DNA of 64,000 nt, taken from the NCBI GenBank assembly GCA_018222605.1, contig JAAEZZ010000003.1, forward strand, positions 286,272 to 350,271. Reading direction: 5' to 3'. This stretch comes from Alphaproteobacteria bacterium (GTDB lineage Bacteria > Pseudomonadota > Alphaproteobacteria > Caulobacterales > Hyphomonadaceae). The stretch's first letter is position 1; each line of letters starts with the position of its first letter. Shown in pieces: positions 42,117 through 49,878 of the stretch. The notes below the pieces were generated by a model. That model was not told where the DNA came from. It saw nothing but the letters and a program-made list of their open reading frames with translations, and ran no database searches. The translations under genes were made by a program, and so were the position numbers.

Positions 42117-42462
42117 TTCCCTCACCAGGCATTCTGTTCTGTAAGAACTTAGCAAATGAGAGAAGCTGCTCGCGATCTTCGTCCGAGAGCTCGGTGGCCG
42201 CGCGCGCCAGCGCATGCACGCTTTCCGGCAATACCGGTGGCGCAGCTCTGCCAGTCAATGACTCTATTGATTGAGAATAAAGATCGGAGAAGCGGGCAAG
42301 CTCAACGGCGTCCACCTTTCGTCGGCCATTCTCGATCAAGGATATCGCAGACCTAGGAAGTCCGACCGCGTTTGCTGCTTCATCCTGGCTGAGATCGAGG
42401 TACTCGCGCGCGATCTTCAATCTCTGGCCGAGGGTTTCCCACTCCGTTCTTGACTTGCTCAT
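42106..42462 (-). CDS. XRE-family repressor, ImmR-like
   Basis: A 118-residue regulator with an N-terminal Cro/C1-type helix-turn-helix (LGQRLKIAREYLDLSQDEAA, then VGLPRSAISLIENGRR) and a C-terminal helical region (SDEDREQLLSFAKFLQNR). It overlaps the start of the ImmA/IrrE gene. The arrangement HTH followed by ImmA/IrrE is the standard repressor-antirepressor pair. The 17-bp palindrome upstream of the operon is its probable operator. Confidence 0.88.
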   Translation of the reverse strand: MSKSRTEWETLGQRLKIAREYLDLSQDEAANAVGLPRSAISLIENGRRKVDAVELARFSDLYSQSIESLTGRAAPPVLPESVHALARAATELSDEDREQLLSFAKFLQNRMPGEGNDG

Positions 42463-42468
42463 CCCTAT

Positions 42469-42840
42469 TTAGACCTTGATCATTTCTTTTTCGGCTTTCC
42501 GCTTTTTAACTTTCCGCTTTCCTGAGTAGACGTCGCGCAGCTTCGGAAGCAAATCATCAAGCATCTCGTCGCAGCTGTCATAACCTCCAGGTTTGATGAT
42601 TTCGGGAGGAATTTCGACGTCGAGGATTTCGCTCGTCACGCTGCTCGCATCCAGCACACGCTTGGAATCAATCGCTGGCGTCTTTGAAATTATGGAACCG
42701 CCAGTACCTGATGGGGCACCACTCACTATGTCTGCGTCAATTGCCCGAGCTTCCTCTTCATACCAATCTTTGAGGGCTGCGCTGAGTTCATCGGCCCTCT
42801 CGTCGAAGGCGGCTTCCTTCTGCTGCTGGGTGAGTTCCAT
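42469..42840 (-). CDS. Small acyl-carrier-like protein, first gene of the ten-gene operon
   Basis: A 123-residue acidic protein ending in a Lys-rich tail. Residues 57-101 resemble the second half of acyl carrier proteins: a DSx motif with Ser59 (PAIDSKRVLD) placed 21 residues before EIPPE (cf. DSL to EIPDE in ACP), then IIKPGGYDSCDEMLDDLL like the ACP helix III-IV region. Ser59 would carry phosphopantetheine, added by the AcpS-like protein of the same operon. The first half has no clear ACP helix I, so the call is tentative. ATG 42840 has GAGG eight bases upstream; a TTG at 42870 would lie over the operator. Confidence 0.5.
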   Translation of the reverse strand: MELTQQQKEAAFDERADELSAALKDWYEEEARAIDADIVSGAPSGTGGSIISKTPAIDSKRVLDASSVTSEILDVEIPPEIIKPGGYDSCDEMLDDLLPKLRDVYSGKRKVKKRKAEKEMIKV

Positions 42841-42852
42841 GAGAGCCTCGTG

Positions 42853-42899
42853 TGTTCGAATTTCGAACAATATTTATGAATTTCTGTTCGAAATGTCAA
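42853..42899 (-). promoter_or_regulatory. Promoter and operator of the ten-gene operon
   Basis: Minus strand: -35 TTGACA (42894-42899), 17-bp spacer, -10 TAAATA (42871-42876). A perfect 17-bp palindrome TGTTCGAATTTCGAACA spans 42853-42869, directly downstream of the -10, and a further TGTTCGAA half-site with partial dyad lies in the spacer at 42885-42892. Repressor binding would block RNA polymerase; the XRE protein of the operon is the obvious candidate. Confidence 0.75.
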
Positions 42900-43013
42900 C
42901 GTCACCGTAAGGAGCCGGCCCTCCCACTACAGCCCGCCAACTCCCGTATCAGCGAATTTCGCTTTTGAATCCTCGCTGTAGAGTAACGCCACTCCCATTC
43001 CAGGACCGGCGCA

Positions 43014-44936
43014 TTGACCCCTACCAAATTCCTTCTCGGCCAGTTTCTGCTGACGCTATTTTTGATCACCTGTTCGGTGTGGATTGCGACACAGTGGGTC
43101 GCTGGCGATTTGGACCATCAGCCTCGTTTGGGCGGGGCCTGGTTCGAAGTGGCAGGTCAGCCGGTCTACAAACCCTGGCGACTATTCCAGTGGTGGTATG
43201 CCTATGACGCCTATGCGCCGGACGTATTTGCGCGTGCCGGCGTGATTGCCTCGCTCGGTGGGGTTGCCGGGATTGTGATGGCAATCATAGCATCACTCTG
43301 GCGGGCACGACGCGAAAAGAACGCAACGACGTATGGCTCGGCGCGCTGGTCATCGGTTCGGGATGTTCGGCGATCTGGTCTGCTTGGTTCGTCAGGTGTG
43401 GTGCTCGGACGGTTCAAAGGCCGGTATATTCGACATGCAGGCGCCGAGCATGTCATGGCCTTCGCACCAACCCGGTCCGGCAAGGGTGTCGGGTTGGTGA
43501 TTCCTACTCTTCTTTCATGGACGGGCAATGCGATCATTCATGACATCAAGGGAGAGAACTGGGCGCTGACGTCGAAATGGCGGTCGGACTTCTCTCGATG
43601 CGTTCGGTTCGACCCGACGGATTTGTCGAGTTCCCGATTCAATCCCCTGCTGGAAGTGAGGCTTGGTGCGCACGAGGTCCGGGATGCGCAGAATGTGGCA
43701 GACATTCTGGTTGATCCGGATGGGTCTCTGGAGCGGCGCACTCATTGGGACAAGACGGCGCATTCACTGCTCGTTGGTGCCATCCTGCATGTTCTCTATG
43801 CCGAAGATGACAAGTCGCTCGCGGGCGTGGCGACACTGCTGTCTGATCCGGCCCGGCCGATCGATGACACGCTTGAGCGCATGCTGGAGGCGAACCATCT
43901 GGGGAGCCGTGACCGGCCGTTAACGCATCCGGTTGTAGCGGAAGCGGCACGGGAGCTACTGAACAAGTCTGAGAATGAAAAGTCGTCGGTCGTGTCGACG
44001 GCGATTTCATTTCTGGGGCTCTATCGTGACCCAGTCGTCCAGCGGGCGACATCCGGCTCAGACTGGCGGATCGAAGATCTGTTTCGGGGCGAGAGGCCAG
44101 CATCCCTCTATCTCGTCGTTCCTCCGTCCGATCTGTCACGGACGAAGCCGTTGATGCGGTTGATACTCAATCAGATTGCACGGCGGCTTTGCGAAGAATT
44201 GCCCGATGGGCAGGACCGCCGGCAGACCCTGCTGATGCTTGACGAGTTTCCGGCCCTTGGACGGCTCGACTTCTTCGAGAGTTCACTCGCTTTCATGGCT
44301 GGCTATGGAATCCGCGCCTTCCTGATCGCCCAGTCGTTGAACCAGGTCGAGAAGGCCTATGGCCAGAACAATTCTATCCTCGATAATTGCCATGTCCGGA
44401 TTGCATTCGCGACGAATGACGAGCGGACCGCCAAGCGCATTTCCGACATGCTTGGCACCACAACGGAGCAGCGAAACCAGAAGAATTATACTGGGCACCG
44501 GCTCGCGCCCTGGCTCAGTCATGTCATGGTCTCACAGCAGGAAACCCAACGGCCGCTCCTGACACCTGGCGAAGTGATGCAGATGCCGGCTGATGACGCA
44601 CTGATCTTTCTGGCGAGCCATCCACCGATCCGTGCGAAAAAGCTACGCTACTATGAAGATCGAAATTATACCGAGCGGGTCGGCGCGCTCCCGATTGCCC
44701 CTGCCGGTGCGGATACGTCGTGCATCGGAGGATACCATCGGTCAGGAACATCGCCATCAAACGACGACTCCGGTGGGCTCGCGCAAACTATGAGTTCAGA
44801 CATCGGCGATGATGATGACGTCTCGCAGGAACTTGTGACAGAAGAAGAGCGGCCGCCGCAGCAACGTGGCGGCATACAGGACCAGATCGCGCGCTACTAC
44901 CTGCACGCCCAGGAAAATACCGGACGGGAACTTTAG
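43014..44936 (+). CDS. traG: Type IV coupling protein TraG/VirD4
   Basis: A 640-residue inner-membrane ATPase that docks the relaxosome to the T4SS. Two N-terminal transmembrane helices (about 7-29 and 76-96), Walker A APTRSGKGVG at 151-160, a Walker B TLLMLDEFPALG near 404-415, and the conserved AFLIAQSLNQVEKAYG. The start appears to be a TTG at 43014; no better ATG is near. It ends 3 bases before the copG-like gene. Promoters for traG and the minus-strand operon share the 42841-43013 region. Confidence 0.95.
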   Translation: MTPTKFLLGQFLLTLFLITCSVWIATQWVAGDLDHQPRLGGAWFEVAGQPVYKPWRLFQWWYAYDAYAPDVFARAGVIASLGGVAGIVMAIIASLWRARREKNATTYGSARWSSVRDVRRSGLLGSSGVVLGRFKGRYIRHAGAEHVMAFAPTRSGKGVGLVIPTLLSWTGNAIIHDIKGENWALTSKWRSDFSRCVRFDPTDLSSSRFNPLLEVRLGAHEVRDAQNVADILVDPDGSLERRTHWDKTAHSLLVGAILHVLYAEDDKSLAGVATLLSDPARPIDDTLERMLEANHLGSRDRPLTHPVVAEAARELLNKSENEKSSVVSTAISFLGLYRDPVVQRATSGSDWRIEDLFRGERPASLYLVVPPSDLSRTKPLMRLILNQIARRLCEELPDGQDRRQTLLMLDEFPALGRLDFFESSLAFMAGYGIRAFLIAQSLNQVEKAYGQNNSILDNCHVRIAFATNDERTAKRISDMLGTTTEQRNQKNYTGHRLAPWLSHVMVSQQETQRPLLTPGEVMQMPADDALIFLASHPPIRAKKLRYYEDRNYTERVGALPIAPAGADTSCIGGYHRSGTSPSNDDSGGLAQTMSSDIGDDDDVSQELVTEEERPPQQRGGIQDQIARYYLHAQENTGREL

Positions 44937-44939
44937 GGC

Positions 44940-45317
44940 ATGACGCGAAATCCAAGGCTTCACATCCGCGTGTCCGAAACGAACCATCGCAAGGTTAAGC
45001 GGTTCTCGGCCGAGCATGGCGTCCATGTCGGAACGCTAATTGATGAAGCGCTAACACTCATGTTTACACCGCCCGAAGATCGTCCGGATGCCGCGATCAT
45101 TCAGCGGCTTGAACGGGTCGAAGACCAGATCGAGAAACTGGAGACCGGAACAGCCTTCCAGACCGACCTTCTGATCGAATTCATCTTCGAATGGCTGCGC
45201 CAGCGGCCCGGTAGGAGTCCGTTTGAAACACCCGCCGATGCGGCGCGCGCACGCGCGGAACTGGAAGCGCTGACAAAGCGCGTTGTGGAGCGGGCGAACC
45301 CGCACATCTGGCACTAG
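44940..45317 (+). CDS. CopG/ribbon-helix-helix-like protein
   Basis: A 125-residue protein with a short N-terminal ribbon-helix-helix (PRLHIRVSETNHRKVKRFSA) and a C-terminal helical/coiled part (RLERVEDQIEKLETGTAFQT). A CopG-type gene normally lies between traG and trbB in this ICE family, where it may be a relaxosome accessory or transcription factor. Confidence 0.8.
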   Translation: MTRNPRLHIRVSETNHRKVKRFSAEHGVHVGTLIDEALTLMFTPPEDRPDAAIIQRLERVEDQIEKLETGTAFQTDLLIEFIFEWLRQRPGRSPFETPADAARARAELEALTKRVVERANPHIWH

Positions 45318-45387
45318 GCCTTTGATTTCCTGACGATCTCCAAAAGCGACTCTCTCATACCTCTGATTGAACAATCGGAGGTGCAGC

Positions 45388-45615
45388 ATGCGTCAGCGCT
45401 TATGGCAGGTAGATACAGTAATGGTGGATCTGGAAGACCGGGATGCAACGGTCTCGATGATCCATCGCAAATCCCTGAGCGAAGTAACGGTCAAGTTCAG
45501 GCTATCGGAAAACCAACTTGAAGATGCCGCTTTGCCACTTCGTAGGCGCATTGAATTCCTCGCGGCAGACCTTGTTCTCGATTTGGGATCGTTCCTGGAC
45601 TTACCCCCGGATTAG
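45388..45615 (+). CDS. Hypothetical small protein
   Basis: A 75-residue soluble acidic protein (MRQRLWQVDTVMVDLEDRD) of no recognised family. A good GGAGG lies nine bases before the ATG at 45388, which supports translation. It begins the small accessory block between copG and trbB. Confidence 0.55.
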   Translation: MRQRLWQVDTVMVDLEDRDATVSMIHRKSLSEVTVKFRLSENQLEDAALPLRRRIEFLAADLVLDLGSFLDLPPD

Positions 45616-45737
45616 AACCGGGCAGATACAGCCAGGGCCATCAGGCCGACGATAATGACGCAGACGACGATCCAGAACCAGATCGGTGGGGGCTTGGGTA
45701 CATAGTCGCCGCTCTTGTCGTTGTCCCAGCCACCCAT
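45612..45737 (-). CDS. Putative tiny membrane protein
   Basis: A 41-residue frame, MGGWDNDKSGDYVPKPPPIW followed by one hydrophobic helix ending near the stop. GGAGGA lies about ten bases upstream of the ATG at 45737. A single-span protein with a Pro-rich head is plausible, but size and isolation make it uncertain. Confidence 0.35.
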   Translation of the reverse strand: MGGWDNDKSGDYVPKPPPIWFWIVVCVIIVGLMALAVSARF

Positions 45738-45866
45738 GCCGTGTTTGTCCTCCGCATTGAACCCCGAGCTTCGCCCGGCCTTTGGTGCAATCGATACCCA
45801 CCGATGCCAACATTGCAACCAGAAGCTTAGCCTTGTTCGATGCCGGCGTTGAGCTAGGCTCTGGGT

Positions 45867-46367
45867 ATGACGAATCATTTTCGCGTTTTGGCCTTCGTCC
45901 TGACCTTGATGTCACTCGCCGCCTGCTCGGCGCGTATGAACACAGAGTCGCCGTCTACAACTGATGACACTGTGGCTGGCGTTGCGTCCATTGTTGATGG
46001 CGACACGATTGAGATCCACGGCCAGCGTATTCGCCTGTCAGGCTATGACACGCCGGAACGCGGCGCGCGATGCGGAGATATCAACCCCTACCAGAAGGCC
46101 GCGCTTGCCCTGTCGGACTATATAGGCAATCGGACTGTCACCTGCTCGGTCACTGATACCGATCGCTGGAAACGCCTCGTTGCTACCTGTACGGTCGGTG
46201 GCATGGACCTCGGTGACTTTATCGTGCGTGAAGGCTGGGGTCGGGACTGGCCGCAGTATTCTCGTGGTCGCTATCGTGCAGCAGAAGCTGCGGCACGCTC
46301 GGAAAATGCCGGGCTATGGGGCCTCGATTGTCCGGCAGATCTCTGGGGCGATCGCAGCTACAACTGA
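45867..46367 (+). CDS. Thermonuclease-family lipoprotein
   Basis: A 166-residue staphylococcal-nuclease-like protein with a lipobox (MSLAAC, Cys20). Active-site landmarks: ASIVDGDTIEIHGQRIRLSG (Asp and Arg), YDTPERGARCG (Glu) and the second Arg in DRWKRLVATCTV. It is envelope-anchored and could degrade DNA in the periplasm; SNase-like proteins are common in conjugative regions. Confidence 0.85.
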   Translation: MTNHFRVLAFVLTLMSLAACSARMNTESPSTTDDTVAGVASIVDGDTIEIHGQRIRLSGYDTPERGARCGDINPYQKAALALSDYIGNRTVTCSVTDTDRWKRLVATCTVGGMDLGDFIVREGWGRDWPQYSRGRYRAAEAAARSENAGLWGLDCPADLWGDRSYN

Positions 46368-46422
46368 ATCTCAACGTTCGCCGTCTCCAAGCGCGCATGT
46401 GAGGACGCTCTAGAGACTGGGC

Positions 46423-48087
46423 TTAGGTCAGGCGACTGGCATCAACCGCGTGAGAAACTACGCACCAACCGGTACCGTCATATCTCAGACTTACATCTCC
46501 GTGGTCCGTGGGCTGAGCGGTCGGCGCTGCGATCAAATCTTCGAAGCCACTCACCGCAGCCAGGCGCGGCGCACTCGTGAACAGGAGATTGGGCCCAGAT
46601 CCCGTACGGCGAATATTCTCAATGAAGATGCGGAAGACGTTATTCGGCCGGTAGGGCGAACGCACTTCATGGGATAGCAGCATCCAGGCTTCCTGAAGCT
46701 CGGACTTACCTTTGCATTGTTCGAGGACGCGATAGAAATGGGTATTGTTCCCGCCATGGTGAGCAATTTGGATCACATTCAGGGGATGCAAAGTATCAAG
46801 AAGTTGCTGGTAGTATGGCTTATTGCCTGATGGTTTGAAGTCCACACAGCCGGTATCGCCCGAGATCAGTATGCCTTGCCCTTCGGATCGGAAATGAATC
46901 ACATAGCTTAGCTGATTGCTCTCGGTAATGCTCTTCAGCGGAACGGTCTTGTACAGCGCAAATGCTATCTGGCGCGCGACGGGTAACTTTTCGCGGTGCT
47001 TCTCGATCAAGCCATTTGACGGGGCAAGCAGCATGAGTTCGAGACCGTCGCCTGCGTCGTTCTTTGAGCCAACAAGTCTACCACTCGCTTCATGCCACAC
47101 AAAACGCCGCGGCACGCCATCCTGGATGGAACGTGCAAAGACCGGTACCTTCTTCTTTTTCAGAGCGACGACGACCTTGTTCAGTTGAGTGGCATTAATG
47201 GCATTTTTGGCATACGATTTCCGCAACAGGTCGAGACGTGTCAGCGCAGCTGTCGGTTGGATGGTGCCGATAATCGGTTCGAAGCCCAGTCGGATAGGCG
47301 TACGGTTGCGGATCCTCCAAGCGAGATACTCAAGGGCGTCCTCGTCCCGGACGGGATCAAGAAAGCCGGCGATCCCTTCATCCAAGGGCTCATAACGTAT
47401 GAGAAATTCCTCGGTCACTGTGAAAGCGGCGTGGTCTAGTGGAACGGATACGTCTCGTTCGCGCAGCGTTTCATCGATGTCCGCGATCTCTTGCAGGAAG
47501 AATTGATCGGGTGACAGATCATCCCAAGGGCGACGACCGGCCTCCCGCTCAGCCATCTGATGGTCGCCCGCAAAGAGATGAATATCTCCATCGCCAGTCT
47601 CAATGGCGGCCTGCAAATCGTCGGCGACCCGGCGAATGTCGAGAACGCGCCGCTTATATTCGGCAAGGTATCGTTCAAGTGTGGACTGCCGCTCCTGCTC
47701 GGGATTCGCGTCAAATTCCCGTGCGAATTTGATGGCCAGCAGATTGCTGTCTTCGAGTGGCCACTCGGGAAGTGTTTCTTCGGTGTCGTCAGCAACTGGC
47801 GGCATCCAGGCTTCATCAATACTGACTTGGTCTGACTCAATGATCGCCACCATCCGATTGAGATGATCGGCATCATAGTGGGTGCCGATCAAAAGGTTCA
47901 GTCGGATAGGGTCATCCTCTCCCGCATTTAACGCACTGCGTAGTTTCTGTAGAATATAGTCATGCGCGAAACTGCCGCCGTGCACTCCCGCGTCGGCCAG
48001 AATGTTAATCGGACGCTGCGCGCTATCCTGGAACCGCATGAGGATCGATGCGCCGAGATCGACATGGAACATGTCCAGATTGATCAT
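46423..48087 (-). CDS. Orphan MBL-fold hydrolase, ComEC-like, in an ICE accessory site
   Basis: A 554-residue cytosolic protein with metallo-beta-lactamase metal sites of the ComEC/Rec2-related group: MFHVDLGASILMRF at the start, LLIGTHYDADHLNRM (HxDxDH) at about 66-80, ISGDTGCVDF, and IAHHGGNNTHFY near residue 440. A large insertion (about 100-330) separates the first metal motif from the rest. There is no signal peptide or membrane segment. It lies alone, opposite to the transfer genes, in the second insertion site of the backbone, a position favoured by defence genes. A nuclease or phosphodiesterase role is inference. Confidence 0.7.
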   Translation of the reverse strand: MINLDMFHVDLGASILMRFQDSAQRPINILADAGVHGGSFAHDYILQKLRSALNAGEDDPIRLNLLIGTHYDADHLNRMVAIIESDQVSIDEAWMPPVADDTEETLPEWPLEDSNLLAIKFAREFDANPEQERQSTLERYLAEYKRRVLDIRRVADDLQAAIETGDGDIHLFAGDHQMAEREAGRRPWDDLSPDQFFLQEIADIDETLRERDVSVPLDHAAFTVTEEFLIRYEPLDEGIAGFLDPVRDEDALEYLAWRIRNRTPIRLGFEPIIGTIQPTAALTRLDLLRKSYAKNAINATQLNKVVVALKKKKVPVFARSIQDGVPRRFVWHEASGRLVGSKNDAGDGLELMLLAPSNGLIEKHREKLPVARQIAFALYKTVPLKSITESNQLSYVIHFRSEGQGILISGDTGCVDFKPSGNKPYYQQLLDTLHPLNVIQIAHHGGNNTHFYRVLEQCKGKSELQEAWMLLSHEVRSPYRPNNVFRIFIENIRRTGSGPNLLFTSAPRLAAVSGFEDLIAAPTAQPTDHGDVSLRYDGTGWCVVSHAVDASRLT

Positions 48088-48189
48088 TAGCTCCCTCCCA
48101 CTCCGCTACACTAATCCGGCTTAGTCGCGGACACCACCTACAATCTCGCACAAATAGAAATTTGTCCTACCAACCTTGTCTATCCCGGA

Positions 48190-48288
48190 CCGTAAGTCCT
48201 GCTCACCCAACATCCCGTAAGGTCCTCATGACCCAACTGTGCGCCGGCATTTGATGCCTTGATGCTGGTCCCATCACTGATGAGGACC
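48190..48288. promoter_or_regulatory. Repeat region upstream of trbB
   Basis: An imperfect direct repeat, CCGTAAGTCCTGCTCACCCA (from 48190) and CCGTAAGGTCCTCATGACCC (from 48215), each continuing to CCAAC, is followed by a 9-bp inverted repeat GGTCCTCAT (48221-48229) and ATGAGGACC (48280-48288), with GGCAT-TTG-ATGCC between. The arrangement suggests regulator sites for the trb operon; no promoter boxes are clear. Confidence 0.4.
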
Positions 48289-48298
48289 ACTTGCCGCC

Positions 48299-49279
48299 AT
48301 GTCTGCCCTGTCCCAGCCCAGCGAGACCGAGACCCGCCGCACGGCGATGCTGCGCACGGCTTTTGACGGCCCGGTCGGGGCAGCGCTGGCAGCTCCCGAC
48401 ACGATCGAAATACTCGCCAATCCTGATGGCTCGGTCTGGGTCGAGAAAGCTGGCTTTGGTTTGCGCCGGGCTTCTGAGACGCTCGGCCGCGCCGAGCGCG
48501 AGCGGATCATTCGGCTGGTGGCGTCCTCGGTTGGGGAAGCGTGTGACCGCGCGTCTCCCATTGTCTCCGCTGAACTGCCGGGCTCTGGCGAACGGTTCGA
48601 AGGCATCCTGCCGCCCGTTTCCGAAGCGCCCTGCTTTGCGATCCGCAAACCGGCAGGCCATCCCATCGCACTCGATACCTATGTTGAGACAGGTGCGCTG
48701 ACGCCGGCGCTCTGTGTCGGGCTGCGGCAGGCACTGGAAGACCGGCTCAATATCGTCGTTGCGGGCGGGACGTCGTCGGGCAAGACGACCTTTGCCAATG
48801 CCTTGTTGTCCGAACCGGCTCTTTCAGAGGACCGGATCGTCATCCTGGAAGACACAAGGGAGCTTCGCTGCTCCGCCGAAGATGTGACGCAGCTCAGGAC
48901 GCACCGGTCCGGGATCACGCTCCGCGATTTAGTCCGCTCGACCATGCGGCTCCGGCCAGACCGGATCATTGTCGGCGAAGTGCGCGGCGGCGAAGCGCTC
49001 GATCTCCTCAAGGCCTGGAATACAGGCCATCCGGGCGGCATCACGACGCTGCATGCAAACTCCGCTTCGGGCGCACTCACCCGGCTCGAACAGCTGGTAG
49101 AGGAAGCGACCACCGCCCTTCCCCACGCGCTGATCGGAGAGGCGGTCGATGTGATCGTCTTCATGTCCCGCGCAAGCGGTGCGCGCCGTGTCGAGCAGGC
49201 ACTCCGCATCACTGGCTTTGACGGCACCGAATACCGGACCGAGCCGCTCGCTGCCCCCTTTCTCAACATCGTCAATTAA
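48299..49279 (+). CDS. trbB: Conjugation ATPase TrbB (VirB11-like)
   Basis: A 326-residue secretion ATPase. Walker A VAGGTSSGKTTF is near residue 155, then the Asp box VILEDTRELRC, Walker B DRIIVGEVRGGEALDLL and the His box HPGGITTLHANSA. Powers pilus assembly and DNA transfer. First gene of the trbBCDEJLFGI operon; the repeat-rich region 48190-48288 lies immediately upstream. Confidence 0.95.
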   Translation: MSALSQPSETETRRTAMLRTAFDGPVGAALAAPDTIEILANPDGSVWVEKAGFGLRRASETLGRAERERIIRLVASSVGEACDRASPIVSAELPGSGERFEGILPPVSEAPCFAIRKPAGHPIALDTYVETGALTPALCVGLRQALEDRLNIVVAGGTSSGKTTFANALLSEPALSEDRIVILEDTRELRCSAEDVTQLRTHRSGITLRDLVRSTMRLRPDRIIVGEVRGGEALDLLKAWNTGHPGGITTLHANSASGALTRLEQLVEEATTALPHALIGEAVDVIVFMSRASGARRVEQALRITGFDGTEYRTEPLAAPFLNIVN

Positions 49280-49291
49280 GGAGACCGACAG

Positions 49292-49624
49292 ATGTTCTAC
49301 GACCAGATCAAGGCCCTCAACCGCTCGCTTCAGGCCGGCGTGCTGCTGGCTTCGACGAGTATGCTGTCGCTCCCGGCGCATGCCGCCGGCACGGGGATGC
49401 CCTGGGAAGGCCCACTCGACCAGATCCTGCAATCAATCGAAGGCCCTGTCGCCCGGATTGTCGCGGTGATCATCATCACGCTGACCGGCCTGACGCTCGC
49501 TTTCGGGGAAACATCCGGCGGGTTCCGCAAGCTGATCCAGATCGTATTCGGCCTGTCGATCGCCTTTGCGGCCACGTCCTTCTTCCTGACCTTCTTCAGC
49601 TTCGGCGGCGGCGCGGTGCTCTGA
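49292..49624 (+). CDS. trbC: Conjugative pilin TrbC (VirB2-like)
   Basis: A 110-residue prepilin: signal peptide ending AHAAG, then two hydrophobic helices separated by a short loop (GFRKLIQIVFGLSIAFAA). Processed by TraF, encoded at 32810-33496. Its stop overlaps the trbD start by one base. Confidence 0.9.
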   Translation: MFYDQIKALNRSLQAGVLLASTSMLSLPAHAAGTGMPWEGPLDQILQSIEGPVARIVAVIIITLTGLTLAFGETSGGFRKLIQIVFGLSIAFAATSFFLTFFSFGGGAVL

Positions 49625-49878
49625 TGCTCGACGGCTACGAGATCCCCCTCCACCGCTCGCTCGCCGAACCAATCCTGATGGCAGGCGCGCCGCGTTCGGC
49701 CGCCATTGCCATCGGAACGATCGCGGCAGCCCTGGCCCTCGGCCTCCGGCTCTGGATACCGGGTCTTCTGGTCTGGGTGGCGGGACACTCGCTGGCCGTC
49801 CTCATGGCCCGGTCGGATCCCGACTTCCTTGCCGTCGCGATCCGGTCTGCCCGTCACAAGGAACATCTCTCATGCTGA
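49624..49878 (+). CDS. trbD: T4SS protein TrbD (VirB3-like)
   Basis: An 84-residue small inner-membrane protein with the VirB3 opening YEIPLHRSLAEPILMAGAPR and one long hydrophobic region. Overlaps trbE by seven bases. Confidence 0.92.
   Translation: MLDGYEIPLHRSLAEPILMAGAPRSAAIAIGTIAAALALGLRLWIPGLLVWVAGHSLAVLMARSDPDFLAVAIRSARHKEHLSC

Noticed and set aside
42841..42870. TTG start at 42870 for the ACP-like gene
   Set aside because: It would place the operator palindrome in the coding sequence and lacks a ribosome-binding site; ATG 42840 has one.
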